Assembly (NCBI RefSeq): GCF_003970675.1
Contig: NZ_CP034562.1
Coordinates: 248,001 to 312,000, forward strand
Reading direction: 5' to 3'
Length of the DNA: 64,000 nucleotides
DNA from: Flammeovirga pectinis
Lineage (GTDB): Bacteria > Bacteroidota > Bacteroidia > Cytophagales > Flammeovirgaceae
Below the pieces are notes generated by a model. It worked only from the letters and a program-made list of their open reading frames with translations, did no database searches and was not told the origin of the DNA. This document shows, one piece after another, positions 8,026 to 16,919 of the stretch. Position 1 is the stretch's first letter, and each line of letters opens with the position of its first letter. The translations under genes and the position numbers were made by a program.

Positions 8026-8765
8026 ATGAAAAGACTTGATGTATTTGAACTATATAGAGATTATTTAATCGCAGAAGGTCACCAAGCCAAAGCCACTGGG
8101 CTTTCAGCTTCTACAGGAAATATAATGAAGCATGATTATATCAGTGATATGCTTGTAGATCCCAATTTAGATAGCCGAATATTATGAAAACCTGTTAAAC
8201 TATTCCTTAGAAAAATAGAAAGAGATAATTCTGTTATTTCTATTGATGATACGATTTCTGAAAAACTTCATAATTCAATAAACACTATTATAAACTATCA
8301 TATTGACCATACTAAAGGTAAATCTATTATTAAAGTATAAATATCTTAAATTTTCTTTTAACCATTTCATTAGAAGATGAAACGACAGTGTATGATCCTG
8401 TTTTTTTGAAGTAATTGTGAAGGATTAAAAATTTACAAATAAAGAAGATAAAATAATATACCAAAGACAAAAATGAACTTGTTATTAACAAGTTACCTAA
8501 CCTTTTATATCATAATTGCTTGAAGTCTATATAAAGGGATTAGATTTCCCTATAAGGTTTGTCAAGCAAATCCTAAAAATAAAGAGTATTCTACAGATGT
8601 ACTATATCTGGTGGCTAATGACGGCGAAGCAGATTAAAACCAATTTACTTAAATAGAATACGCTTTTGAGCAAATCTCCAACGAAAATGGCGATCACAAA
8701 AAGAACCATTTTTTTGTTTATATGTTAGTATACATAGAATTGTAAAGATTAAAAATATTGAAATC
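8026..8765 (+). pseudogene. decayed IS4/IS701-like transposase remnant
   Basis: An ATG at 8026 opens a frame resembling the N-terminus of Bacteroidota DDE transposases (YRDYLIAEG...TGLSA). It is stopped by TGA at 8185-8187, where the family has a Trp codon, and resumes in frame with KPVKLFLRKIERDN and ISIDDTISEK up to TAA at 8338. Further pieces follow in other frames: VLYLVANDGEAD near 8600 and NHFFVYMLVYIEL near 8705-8740. The middle is deleted and stops are frequent, so the element is inactive. Family assignment is from recognised motifs only; no terminal repeats were found. Confidence 0.7.
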
Positions 8766-8992
8766 ATTTTGACCTTTTGGTAAAATTGAGATTAACAATG
8801 CTAAACACTGATTTATAGGAATTAAACTATCTAAAACAGCTTAAGTTAGTATCTACATAATTATACTATTCACTATTCATGAATTTTTAGTTCAACGAAA
8901 GATCAGTTATTAAAATGAATAAAATAAAAGTAGACTAAGATTAATTTTATTCAGACGTCAGCTTTTTAATTCCAAACAATAAAGTTTTTTTT

Positions 8993-9559
8993 ATGGATTA
9001 TTTAAGACGGAACTTTTTATTTTTTTCCTTCGTAGGAATGTTTTTTTCATGTGGTAATATATCATCTGATTCTAACCAAAATGAAGTAGTAAAAGAACAA
9101 GTTCAAGCTAAAGGGCAATCATCTGTAGTTGATGAAGTTTCAGATCCTAACATCTTACAAGTTGCATTAGGTTCAAAAGATCACACAACATTAGTAGTGG
9201 CTGTTCAAGCAGCAGGTATTGAAGATGTTTTAGTAAATGCTGGACCAATTACAGTTTTTGCACCTGTTAATGCAGCTTTTGCAGCCTTACCAGATGGTAC
9301 AGTAGAAAGTTTAATTTTACCTAAAAATAAAGGGAAATTAACTGAGGTTTTAACGCATCATGCTGCTCCAGGTACTTATAATAAGAAGCAATTAAAGAAA
9401 AATGCTAAGAAAGGTAGGAAAATTTATACTGCTAATAACGACTATTTAGATGTTGAAGTGAAAGATGAAGAAATTTATATTGGTGGAGCAAAAGTACTTG
9501 GTGAAGTAGCAACTTCTAATGGGTATATTATTGTTATTGATAAAGTACTATTACCATAG
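8993..9559 (+). CDS. fasciclin-domain lipoprotein upstream of nosZ
   Basis: 188 residues. A lipobox ending FFSC (C20) is followed by a charged linker and one fasciclin (FAS1/beta-Ig-H3) domain from about residue 53, with ITVFAPVNAAFAALP, VLTHHAAPGTY and the final strand NGYIIVIDKVLLP. FAS1 domains mediate adhesion or binding; here the gene is first of a cluster with cytochrome c and nosZ (54 bp to the next gene), which suggests a periplasmic role linked to N2O reductase, such as scaffolding (inference). The region 8766-8992 before it has no clear promoter. Confidence 0.85.
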   Translation: MDYLRRNFLFFSFVGMFFSCGNISSDSNQNEVVKEQVQAKGQSSVVDEVSDPNILQVALGSKDHTTLVVAVQAAGIEDVLVNAGPITVFAPVNAAFAALPDGTVESLILPKNKGKLTEVLTHHAAPGTYNKKQLKKNAKKGRKIYTANNDYLDVEVKDEEIYIGGAKVLGEVATSNGYIIVIDKVLLP

Positions 9560-9612
9560 ATTTTTTTCTTCAAAAGGCGAAAAATATTTATTTATAAAAA
9601 CTAAAATCTAAC

Positions 9613-10059
9613 ATGAAATATTTGCTATTGAGTGTGTCATTTCTATTCTTATTCTCCTGCTCAGGAGGTGGAAATGAAACAAAAAAAAGGAAGATAATTC
9701 CTGTTAAAAAGGTAGCAGAAGCTACTACTCCAACTTCTGTAAAAGTAGAACTTGTTACATCTATTGATCTAGGTGAAATAGATACAAAATTAGCTGCAGA
9801 AGGTAAAGAATCATATAAAAGAAATTGTACCTCATGTCATAAATTAGGAAAGAAATTAATTGGTCCTGCTTTAAAAGGAGTTACTGAAAGGAGAAAGCCA
9901 GAATGGATTATAAATATGATCATGCATCCTGATTATATGACAACCCATGACCCAATTGCTAAAAAATTATTGGAAGAGTATGTTGCTCCTATGGCAAATC
10001 AAAGTATTTCTAAGTCTGAAGCTCGCTCAATATTAGAATTTTTAAGAACTAATAAGTAA
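9613..10059 (+). CDS. cytochrome c lipoprotein, probable electron donor to NosZ
   Basis: 148 residues with lipobox LFSC (C16), a Lys-rich linker, and one class I cytochrome c domain: CTSCH (C72, C75, H76), then GPALKGVTERR, and an axial Met in APMANQ near the C-terminus. The stop codon is one base before the nosZ ATG, so the genes are co-translated. In clade II nos clusters small cytochromes c typically feed electrons to NosZ; that role is inferred from position. Confidence 0.85.
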   Translation: MKYLLLSVSFLFLFSCSGGGNETKKRKIIPVKKVAEATTPTSVKVELVTSIDLGEIDTKLAAEGKESYKRNCTSCHKLGKKLIGPALKGVTERRKPEWIINMIMHPDYMTTHDPIAKKLLEEYVAPMANQSISKSEARSILEFLRTNK

Positions 10060-10060
10060 T

Positions 10061-12037
10061 ATGAAAATATTTCACAAACTCCTCGCACTTATTTCTTGTT
10101 TATTTCTTGTAATTGGTTGTGGAAATCAAGGACAAAATAACAAAGGAGCCTTAGATCAGTCTATGGCGGAAAAAGCTTATGTTCCTCCAGGGCAACATGA
10201 TGAATTTTATGGTTTTATCTCAGGTGGATTTAGTGGGCAGTTATCTGTTTATGGTATCCCTTCTGGTAGATTGTTTAGAGTAATTCCTGTATTCTCTCAA
10301 GATCCTGAAAAAGGATATGGATATAACGAAGAAACTAAGCCGATGTTAAATACATCTCATGGTTTTGTTCCTTGGGGTGATGCTCACCATCCAGATATTT
10401 CTCAAACAAATGGAGAATTAGATGGAAGGTGGGTTTTTATTAATGAAAATAACACTCCTAGGGTTGCACGTATTAGTTTAGAAACTTTTGAGACAGAAGA
10501 AATTCTTGAAATCCCTAACTCTGCAGGTAATCACAGTTCAGCTTTTGTTACAGAAAATACTGAATATGTAGTTTGTGGTACCCGTTTTGGTGTACCAGTT
10601 CCTCAAAGAGATATGCCTATTAAAGAATACAAAGGTAACTTTAAAGGATATGTATCTTTTGTGAAAGTAGATCAAAAAACAGGTGAAATGAATATTGCTT
10701 TCCAAATTAGCATGCCTGGTTTTAACTGGGATTTACCTCACCCAGGTAGAGGTAAATCACATGGTTGGATGTTCGTTTCATCTTACAACACTGAAGAAGC
10801 TCATTCATTATTAGAAGTAAATGCTTCTCAAAATGATAAAGATTTTATTGCAGCAATTAACTGGAAAAAAATTGAAGAGTATGTAGCTAAAGGTGCAGGT
10901 AAAATGCAAAAAGCTAAATATGCTCATAACGTATGGAATGATAAGAAGCACCTTGCTACCTCAGAAATTAAAGACGAAGTTCTAGTTGTAGATCCAAGAG
11001 ATATTCCAGGGGCTCTTTATTTCCTTCCTACACCAAAGTCTCCTCATGGTTGTGATGTAGACCCAACGGGTGAGTACATTGTGGGTAATGGTAAATTATC
11101 AGCTTCATTAACTGTTCATTCATATACTAAAATGTTGGATGCAATTGAGAATGAAAAGTTTGATGGAGAAGCGTATGATATTCCAATTTTAAACTTTGAA
11201 GCTGTAAACTATGGTGTATTAGAAAAGCCAGGTTTAGGACCATTACATACTGAATTTGATACAAGAGGTAATGCTTATACAACATTCTTTATTTCTTCTG
11301 AAGTTGTGAAATGGAATATTAAAAATCTACAAGTTATTGATAGAAAGTCTGTATACTACTCTGTAGGTCACTTAATGATCCCAGGTGGTAACTCTAGAAA
11401 ACCATTTGACAAATATTTAGTAGCAATGAATAAAATCACTAAAGACCGTTATTTACCAACAGGTCCTGAAGTGTGCCAATCTGCTCAATTATTTGATATC
11501 AGTGGAGATAAAATGGAAATGTTTTTAGACTTCCCTACAATTGGAGAACCTCACTATGCTGCAGGTTGCCCAGCTGATTTATTGACTAAGAAGTCTCAAA
11601 AAATCTTCCAATTAGAAGAAAATGAACATCCATATGTAGTGAAAAGCCAAGCCGAATCTAAAGTAATTCGTGAAGGAAAAGAAGTGCATATTTATATGTC
11701 GATGATTAGATCTCACTTCTCTCCAGATAATATTGAAGGAGTAAAAGTTGGTGATAAAGTGTTCTTCCATGTAACCAACTTGGAACAAGACTATGATGTA
11801 CCTCATGGTATTGCAATGATTGGTGCTAATACTTCTGAATTGTTGATTATGCCTGGTAGAACAGAAACATTTATCTGGGAACCAAAACAAGTAGGTGTAT
11901 GGCCGTTCTATTGTACAGATTTCTGTTCAGCATTACATCAAGAAATGCAAGGGTATATTAGAGTTTCACCTGAAAATTCTAAATTACCAATTTCATATAC
12001 TTTAGATGATGAAGACCCAGCGTCTGAAGAATTATAA
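10061..12037 (+). CDS. nosZ: nitrous oxide reductase, clade II (Sec-type, lipoprotein-like signal)
   Basis: 658 residues. The signal peptide ends LFLVIGC (C20) and has no twin Arg, which marks the clade II (atypical) NosZ and suggests a lipid anchor. The seven-bladed propeller carries CuZ His candidates in GDAHHPD (H109, H110), SAGNHSSA (H158), KSPHGCDVD, GPLHTEFD and GEPHYAAGC. The C-terminal cupredoxin has the CuA ligands VPHGIAM (H582) and CTDFCSALHQEM (C618, C622, H626, M629). It reduces N2O to N2 outside the cytoplasmic membrane. All expected copper ligands appear intact. A terminator follows at 12132. Confidence 0.97.
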   Translation: MKIFHKLLALISCLFLVIGCGNQGQNNKGALDQSMAEKAYVPPGQHDEFYGFISGGFSGQLSVYGIPSGRLFRVIPVFSQDPEKGYGYNEETKPMLNTSHGFVPWGDAHHPDISQTNGELDGRWVFINENNTPRVARISLETFETEEILEIPNSAGNHSSAFVTENTEYVVCGTRFGVPVPQRDMPIKEYKGNFKGYVSFVKVDQKTGEMNIAFQISMPGFNWDLPHPGRGKSHGWMFVSSYNTEEAHSLLEVNASQNDKDFIAAINWKKIEEYVAKGAGKMQKAKYAHNVWNDKKHLATSEIKDEVLVVDPRDIPGALYFLPTPKSPHGCDVDPTGEYIVGNGKLSASLTVHSYTKMLDAIENEKFDGEAYDIPILNFEAVNYGVLEKPGLGPLHTEFDTRGNAYTTFFISSEVVKWNIKNLQVIDRKSVYYSVGHLMIPGGNSRKPFDKYLVAMNKITKDRYLPTGPEVCQSAQLFDISGDKMEMFLDFPTIGEPHYAAGCPADLLTKKSQKIFQLEENEHPYVVKSQAESKVIREGKEVHIYMSMIRSHFSPDNIEGVKVGDKVFFHVTNLEQDYDVPHGIAMIGANTSELLIMPGRTETFIWEPKQVGVWPFYCTDFCSALHQEMQGYIRVSPENSKLPISYTLDDEDPASEEL

Positions 12038-12131
12038 ATATTTAAATCTTTTTAATTATAGACTCTGAATAGGTAGTCAAATTTTTAAAAAGGAATATTA
12101 ATAAATAGCGACTAACCACTTATCATAAAAG

Positions 12132-12185
12132 TACTGTATTACACAAACTCTTATTTTTTTAAAAAGTTGTAATGCAGTATTTTTT
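12132..12185 (+). terminator. terminator after nosZ
   Basis: TACTGTATTACA pairs with TGTAATGCAGTA (one mismatch) across a 24-nt T/A-rich loop, followed by six T. It would allow nosZ to be expressed at a different level from the maturation genes downstream. Confidence 0.7.
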
Positions 12186-12211
12186 AAATAAAAAGTAAAT
12201 TACTATATGTT

Positions 12212-12802
12212 ATGAAACATAGATTATTGATGTTAATTGGCTCCTTATTATTGATAGGAGTGTTTTTATTTCCAATTTGGAATATTGCATTAGAAGCCCC
12301 TCAATACCCAGTACCATTGGGAATGAATATATATTTAACGGAATTCAAAGGAGCAAATGATGAATTTGACATTAAAAATATAAACTTGATGAATCATTAT
12401 GTGGGTATGAAACAAATTCCTGATACAATTCCTGAATTTGAATACTTTCCTTATGTTTTAGGAGGAGTGATTATCCTTGGATTATTGTTTTCATTTTTAG
12501 GAAAACCGAAGCTTTATTTATTTTGGTTTGTTTTACTATCCGTTTTAGGTGTTCTCGCAATGTATGATTTCTATTTGTGGGAGCATGATTACGGGTTTGA
12601 TTTAGATCCAAAAGCTATTTTGTCATTTAAAAATGATGATGGATCCCTAATGGGTTTTCAACCTCCTTTAATAGGATCAAAAGTAATTTTAAACTTTGTG
12701 GCACATTCATACCCTAGAGCAGGATCAGCTTTTCTATTTGTAGGAATGATGCTTTCTGTAATAGCATTTTGGGTTGGAAATAAAGAAGCTAAAACAAGAT
12801 AA
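12212..12802 (+). CDS. four-helix membrane protein of the nos cluster, unknown function
   Basis: 196 residues with predicted helices at about 4-22, 84-100, 103-125 and 170-190. The first loop contains the segment PQYPVPLGMNIYLTEFKG, and a second extracytoplasmic segment contains GFQPPLIG and HSYPRAGS. Homologues occur between nosZ and nosL in other Bacteroidota nos clusters (recollection, not checked). It ends 5 bp before nosL. A role in copper delivery or electron supply is possible but not shown by any motif; the several His and Met residues outside the helices could bind metal. Confidence 0.7.
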   Translation: MKHRLLMLIGSLLLIGVFLFPIWNIALEAPQYPVPLGMNIYLTEFKGANDEFDIKNINLMNHYVGMKQIPDTIPEFEYFPYVLGGVIILGLLFSFLGKPKLYLFWFVLLSVLGVLAMYDFYLWEHDYGFDLDPKAILSFKNDDGSLMGFQPPLIGSKVILNFVAHSYPRAGSAFLFVGMMLSVIAFWVGNKEAKTR

Positions 12803-12807
12803 ATTAA

Positions 12808-13248
12808 ATGAGATATATATATACTTTTTGCTTAACCTTAATGTTATTGTCGTGTACAGTAGAACCAAAAGAGATAGTTTATGGTAAAGACCATTGTAGT
12901 TATTGTGATATGACTGTAGTAGATAAATCACATGCTGCACAAGTAGTTTCAAAGAAAGGAAGAGCATATATTTTTGATAGTGTTGAGTGTTTAGTTAATA
13001 AAATAAAGATAGAAAATAATGAAAATATATTCCAATATATTCTTGTAGCAGATTACAATCATCCTTCAGTTTTGGTTGACGTACATACAAGTGTATTTTT
13101 AATCACAAAAAACATAAAAAGCCCTATGGGAGCTTTTTTATCAGCATTTGAAAATCAAAAAGAAGGACAGTTGGCTCAAAAAAAATTTGGAGGTGATTTG
13201 TATAGTTGGAATGAACTTAAGAAGCACTTCTCAAATCTAAATAAATAA
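12808..13248 (+). CDS. nosL: NosL copper chaperone lipoprotein
   Basis: 146 residues with lipobox LLSC (C16). HCSYCDMTV (C30, C33, M35) is the Cu(I)-binding motif of NosL (usually CxxCxM). The central IFDSVECLVNKI and the C-terminal SPMGAFLSAF, with the MGA-type segment, also fit the family. NosL delivers copper for CuZ assembly in NosZ. Five bases separate it from the membrane protein upstream. A weak hairpin overlaps its stop. Confidence 0.92.
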   Translation: MRYIYTFCLTLMLLSCTVEPKEIVYGKDHCSYCDMTVVDKSHAAQVVSKKGRAYIFDSVECLVNKIKIENNENIFQYILVADYNHPSVLVDVHTSVFLITKNIKSPMGAFLSAFENQKEGQLAQKKFGGDLYSWNELKKHFSNLNK

Positions 13249-13281
13249 AATAGTATTTATAGAAAAGCTAAATACTTATTT
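13247..13281 (+). terminator. weak hairpin after nosL
   Basis: AAAATAGTATTTA pairs with TAAATACTTATTT, an A/T-only stem of about 12 bp without a clean T tract. It may be a weak terminator or 3'-end stabiliser between nosL and nosD. Confidence 0.35.
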
Positions 13282-13386
13282 ATAATTACTCAATCAAAAT
13301 AGAATAATTCTGTATGGGTACTTATAAAATTATGCTTAAGTACTTAGGAGCTAAATCATATATGTATTCAAGATTTAATAAAGAAT

Positions 13387-14631
13387 ATGAAGATATATAT
13401 AGTAGTAACATTATTTTTTTTAATTAATTTTTCTTCATTTTCAAAAACTATAAATGTTTGTGAAACTTGTGAAATAAATGAAATATCGAAAGCTATTGAA
13501 TTAGCAAATGAAGGTGATAGTATTGTTGTCCGAAGTGGTATTTATAAAGAATCAGGATTAATAATAACCAAAACAATTCACCTAATTGGAGAAGATAATC
13601 CGGTAATTGATGGTGAGTTTAAAAATTATATATTAATTTTTTCAGCCGTATCAAACTTTTCTATATCTGGTTTTACATTACGAAATGTAGGGAAGAGTTA
13701 TATAAAAGATTATGCAGCAATTTTAGTTCAAAAAGGAAAAAATTTCACAATAAGAAATAACACTTTTGAAAATGTTTTTTTTGGCTTATTGATTGAAAAA
13801 TCTATGTATGGATTGATTAGTAAGAATACACTTTCAGGAGATGCAAAAATTGAAGCCAACTCCGGAAATGGAATCCATTTATGGCATTGCAAGAAAATGA
13901 GAATAGAAGGAAATACGATCTTCAAATTAAGAGATGGTATCTATCTTGAATTTGTTTCAGATTCCTTTATTTATGATAATGTAAGTAGAAATAATATTCG
14001 TTATGGATTACATTTTATGTTCTCAGATAATAATGAATATCACCATAATGAATTTAAAAATAACGATGCCGGTGTTGCCGTAATGTTTTCTAAATATATA
14101 AAAATGCATCATAATACCTTTCATTATAATTGGGGAGCATCTTCATATGGTCTTCTGCTAAAAGAAATTTATGATGCAGAAATTGATCATAATTATTTTG
14201 AACAAAATACTACAGGAATAAACATTGATGGATGTACAAGAATTAATTATCAAAATAACCATTTTGTAAGAAACGGTTGGGCTGTAAAATTTACAGGAGG
14301 GTGTTATAAAAATATTTTCACTTATAATAATTTTATTTCTAATTCATTTAATCTGTCTTATAACAGTAAATTAAATGATAATCGATTTGAAGCAAATTAT
14401 TGGAGCGACTATACAGGCTATGATTTAGATAAGGATGGAATTGGTGACATTCCCTACCACCCTGTTAATTTATTTTCTTATATAGTTAATAAGACACCTG
14501 AATCTTTGATTCTTCTGAGAAGCTTATTTATTGATATTGTGAACTTTTCTGAAAAAGTATCACCAGTATTTACACTGGAAAACTTACAGGATCAAAAACC
14601 AATAATGAAAAAAATTAATGATAGATATTAA
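13387..14631 (+). CDS. nosD: NosD, periplasmic beta-helix copper-site maturation protein
   Basis: 414 residues with a signal peptide (ends FSSFSKT) and a right-handed parallel beta-helix of CASH/PbH1 repeats rich in Asn and His. Examples are FTIRNNTFENVFFGLLIE, GIHLWHCKKMRIEGNTIF and YGLHFMFSDNNEYHHNEF. The C-terminal FEANYWSDYTGYDLDKDGIGDIPYHP is a recognisable NosD signature. With NosF and NosY it forms the ABC-type assembly machine that supplies the CuZ site of NosZ. Its last 14 bp overlap the nosF start. Confidence 0.93.
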   Translation: MKIYIVVTLFFLINFSSFSKTINVCETCEINEISKAIELANEGDSIVVRSGIYKESGLIITKTIHLIGEDNPVIDGEFKNYILIFSAVSNFSISGFTLRNVGKSYIKDYAAILVQKGKNFTIRNNTFENVFFGLLIEKSMYGLISKNTLSGDAKIEANSGNGIHLWHCKKMRIEGNTIFKLRDGIYLEFVSDSFIYDNVSRNNIRYGLHFMFSDNNEYHHNEFKNNDAGVAVMFSKYIKMHHNTFHYNWGASSYGLLLKEIYDAEIDHNYFEQNTTGINIDGCTRINYQNNHFVRNGWAVKFTGGCYKNIFTYNNFISNSFNLSYNSKLNDNRFEANYWSDYTGYDLDKDGIGDIPYHPVNLFSYIVNKTPESLILLRSLFIDIVNFSEKVSPVFTLENLQDQKPIMKKINDRY

Positions 14632-15325
14632 AAATCTTAGTAAGAAATTTGGGGAGATAGAAGTTCTTAAAGATTTAAACCTTGAGATAACAAAAGGAGG
14701 AGTATTTGCAATCTTGGGTCCTAATGGCTCCGGTAAGACTACTTTAATAAAAAGCTTTCTAGGAATGATTATTCCTGATAAGGGAACCATTGATTATAAT
14801 GGAAAAAGTGTTCTTGGTGAGTGGGAATATAGAACTAATATTAGTTACCTACCTCAAATAGCAAATTTTCCAAATAATCTTACCGTTTCGGAATTAATTA
14901 ATATGGTAAAGAACCTCAGAAATAAAGATACAAATGAAGATGAATTAATAGACCTCTTTAAAATAGAGAAATTTAAAAATAAAAAATTAGGTGTACTATC
15001 AGGTGGAACAAAACAGAAGGTTAATCTTGTGTTATCGTTTATGGTAGATACTGATATTATTATTTTAGATGAGCCAACAACAGGACTAGACCCTGTAAGT
15101 GTTATTTCTTTAAAAGAGTTAATTGAAAAAGAAAAGAATAAAGGAAAAACTATTTTAATAACATCACACATTATTAATTTTGTTGAAGAGGTTTCTGATG
15201 ATATTATTTTCTTATTAGATGGTAAAATTTATTTCAAAGGGAGTATTGCCTTGTTAAAAGAACAAACCAATAATACTAACCTTGAAATGGCTATCGCTAA
15301 TTTAATTTTAAAACAATATGATTAA
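14618..15325 (+). CDS. nosF: NosF, ABC transporter ATP-binding protein for NosZ maturation
   Basis: 235 residues, a single ABC ATPase domain: Walker A GPNGSGKTT near residue 36, signature LSGGTKQKV, Walker B IIILDEPTTGLDP and switch His in ITSHI. The ATG at 14618 lies within the 3' end of nosD and the stop overlaps nosY by 8 bp, so nosDFY are translationally coupled. It powers NosY/NosD in copper cluster assembly. Confidence 0.93.
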   Translation: MIDIKNLSKKFGEIEVLKDLNLEITKGGVFAILGPNGSGKTTLIKSFLGMIIPDKGTIDYNGKSVLGEWEYRTNISYLPQIANFPNNLTVSELINMVKNLRNKDTNEDELIDLFKIEKFKNKKLGVLSGGTKQKVNLVLSFMVDTDIIILDEPTTGLDPVSVISLKELIEKEKNKGKTILITSHIINFVEEVSDDIIFLLDGKIYFKGSIALLKEQTNNTNLEMAIANLILKQYD

Positions 15326-16100
15326 GATATTAAAATATTCCATCTTTGATTTAACTCGTAGCCGTTGGACTTATATTTACTTTGTTTTTTACTTGGCTTT
15401 AAGTTCTGTTTTATTGTTTCTAAATAATGATATAGGCAAAGCTATCATTACATTAATGAACGTGATTATTGTTTTAACACCTTTAATTGCAACTATTTTT
15501 GGGACAATGTATTATTATAACTCAAAAGAATTTACAGAGCTTTTGTTGGCACATCCAATTAAAAGAAGTAAAATCTTTTTAGGGCAATATTTAGGTATTT
15601 CATTATCTTTATCAATAAGTTTAGTACTAGGATTAGGTATTTCATTTTTATTGTATGGGTTATTGAAATCTTCAGTAATCTTTGATTTTACCTTGTTGCT
15701 GTTAGTAGGTACTTGTTTAAATTTTATCTTTGTAGCCTTAGCTTATAACATTACGTTATCTATTGACAATAAAATTAAGGGGTTTGGCTTTTCGATATTA
15801 ATGTGGCTCTTTTTAGCTGTAATTTATGATGGAGCATTTTTAATTTCCATCTTATATTTTAATGAATACCCACTTGATAAGTTTTCTTTAATAGCAACTA
15901 TGTTTAACCCCATTGATTTATCTAGGATTCTTATTTTACTTAAATTAGATATCTCAGCATTATTAGGTTATACAGGTGCTATATTTCAACAGTTTTTTGG
16001 TACAAATTTAGGTATGTTTACTTCATTTTTAATTCTATTAATGTGGATTATTTTACCTGTCGGATTTATTCTTAAAAAATCGAATAATAAAGATTTTTAA
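15318..16100 (+). CDS. nosY: NosY, ABC transporter permease for NosZ maturation
   Basis: 260 residues with about six transmembrane helices. SKEFTELLLAHPIKRSKIFLGQYLG is the typical cytoplasmic coupling region of NosY-type (ABC-2) permeases. It overlaps nosF. Together with NosF it forms the membrane part that works with NosD. End of the nos operon; 66 bp follow before the CWC gene. Confidence 0.92.
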   Translation: MIKILKYSIFDLTRSRWTYIYFVFYLALSSVLLFLNNDIGKAIITLMNVIIVLTPLIATIFGTMYYYNSKEFTELLLAHPIKRSKIFLGQYLGISLSLSISLVLGLGISFLLYGLLKSSVIFDFTLLLLVGTCLNFIFVALAYNITLSIDNKIKGFGFSILMWLFLAVIYDGAFLISILYFNEYPLDKFSLIATMFNPIDLSRILILLKLDISALLGYTGAIFQQFFGTNLGMFTSFLILLMWIILPVGFILKKSNNKDF

Positions 16101-16166
16101 TCCTTTTAAAGAACTCTGTAGAAGTATGCTTTTTTGTGAAAATAATTACTTAAAATCGATTTTTAT

Positions 16167-16385
16167 ATGCCTGAACACGAAATAAAGAATTGCCAAAGAT
16201 GTGGTAAAACATTTGAATGTAAGGTTGGTAATGTAACGCATTGCCAATGCTATGAAGTGAAAATGACATACGAAGAGACACAAAAAATGCGTCAAGAATT
16301 TGACGATTGTTTATGTGCAGCTTGTATGTTGGATTTGCAAATCAAGTATAGAAAGGAAGAAATGGAGAAAAAACAAGGTATTTAG
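16167..16385 (+). CDS. small cysteine-rich CWC family protein
   Basis: 72 residues with Cys pairs CQRCGKTFEC, THCQCYEV and CLCAAC. This is the layout of the Cys_rich_CWC family, a small metal-binding (probably zinc ribbon-like) protein often downstream of unrelated genes in Bacteroidota and proteobacteria. The CWC tripeptide is CQC here. Function unknown. It may be transcribed with the nos genes, given the 66-bp gap and no strong terminator between. Confidence 0.8.
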   Translation: MPEHEIKNCQRCGKTFECKVGNVTHCQCYEVKMTYEETQKMRQEFDDCLCAACMLDLQIKYRKEEMEKKQGI

Positions 16386-16528
16386 AGTACGTAATTAGGC
16401 AATAAATAAGGCGTGTATTTCATTTATATTAGTTTTGTATCAATTTAAAGGTAAAAATAGTACTGTTTTTATTGGTAATTGATAAACCAAAGATACATAA
16501 ACAAGACTTTTTAGTCGAGAACTTAAGG

Positions 16529-16570
16529 AAACACTAGTTTGATAAAATCAGACGAGTGTTTTTTTTTGTT
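16529..16570 (+). terminator. terminator downstream of the CWC gene
   Basis: AAACACT pairs with AGTGTTT over a 19-nt loop, followed by a tract of nine T. Stem is short, so strength is uncertain. Confidence 0.5.
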
Positions 16571-16816
16571 TTTTTTGAAAATGAAATTCTTGTATAATCT
16601 CTAGTTTTTTGATAGACCTTATAGGTGTAGTTGATTTAATTTAAAGTGTTAAATTTTTTAAGAAAAACATACTCTAAAGCCTTATTTGTTTAAACGTACT
16701 TAGTCTAATTTATTTTGAGTGCATAATGTTGGGATTATAGTATTTTAAACAGATTTAAATATATTAACAGTAGGGTGTTCATTTTCAGTTAGTTGCAATT
16801 GTGAAATTAACTTCAA

Positions 16817-16824
16817 TATATTTG
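16817..16824 (+). promoter_or_regulatory. -7 box of the M4 protease promoter
   Basis: TATATTTG matches TAnnTTTG; a TTG lies about 20 bp upstream in TAGTTGCAATTGTG, consistent with a -33 element. It would give a leader of roughly 90 nt. Confidence 0.5.
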
Positions 16825-16919
16825 TACAACGCTATAATTAAATGATCATTTCAATTACTAACTACGTAAATAAGCTCATACAACGAGCATAAACACCAAT
16901 TCAATAATTTAACTAAATA

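Larger units (their letters stand above)
16386..16919. other. intergenic region with a terminator and a promoter
   Basis: No gene is supported. It holds the terminator-like hairpin at 16529 and, near its right end, the -7 box of the M4 protease gene. The long leader of that gene (about 90 nt) contains no recognisable riboswitch. Confidence 0.6.
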
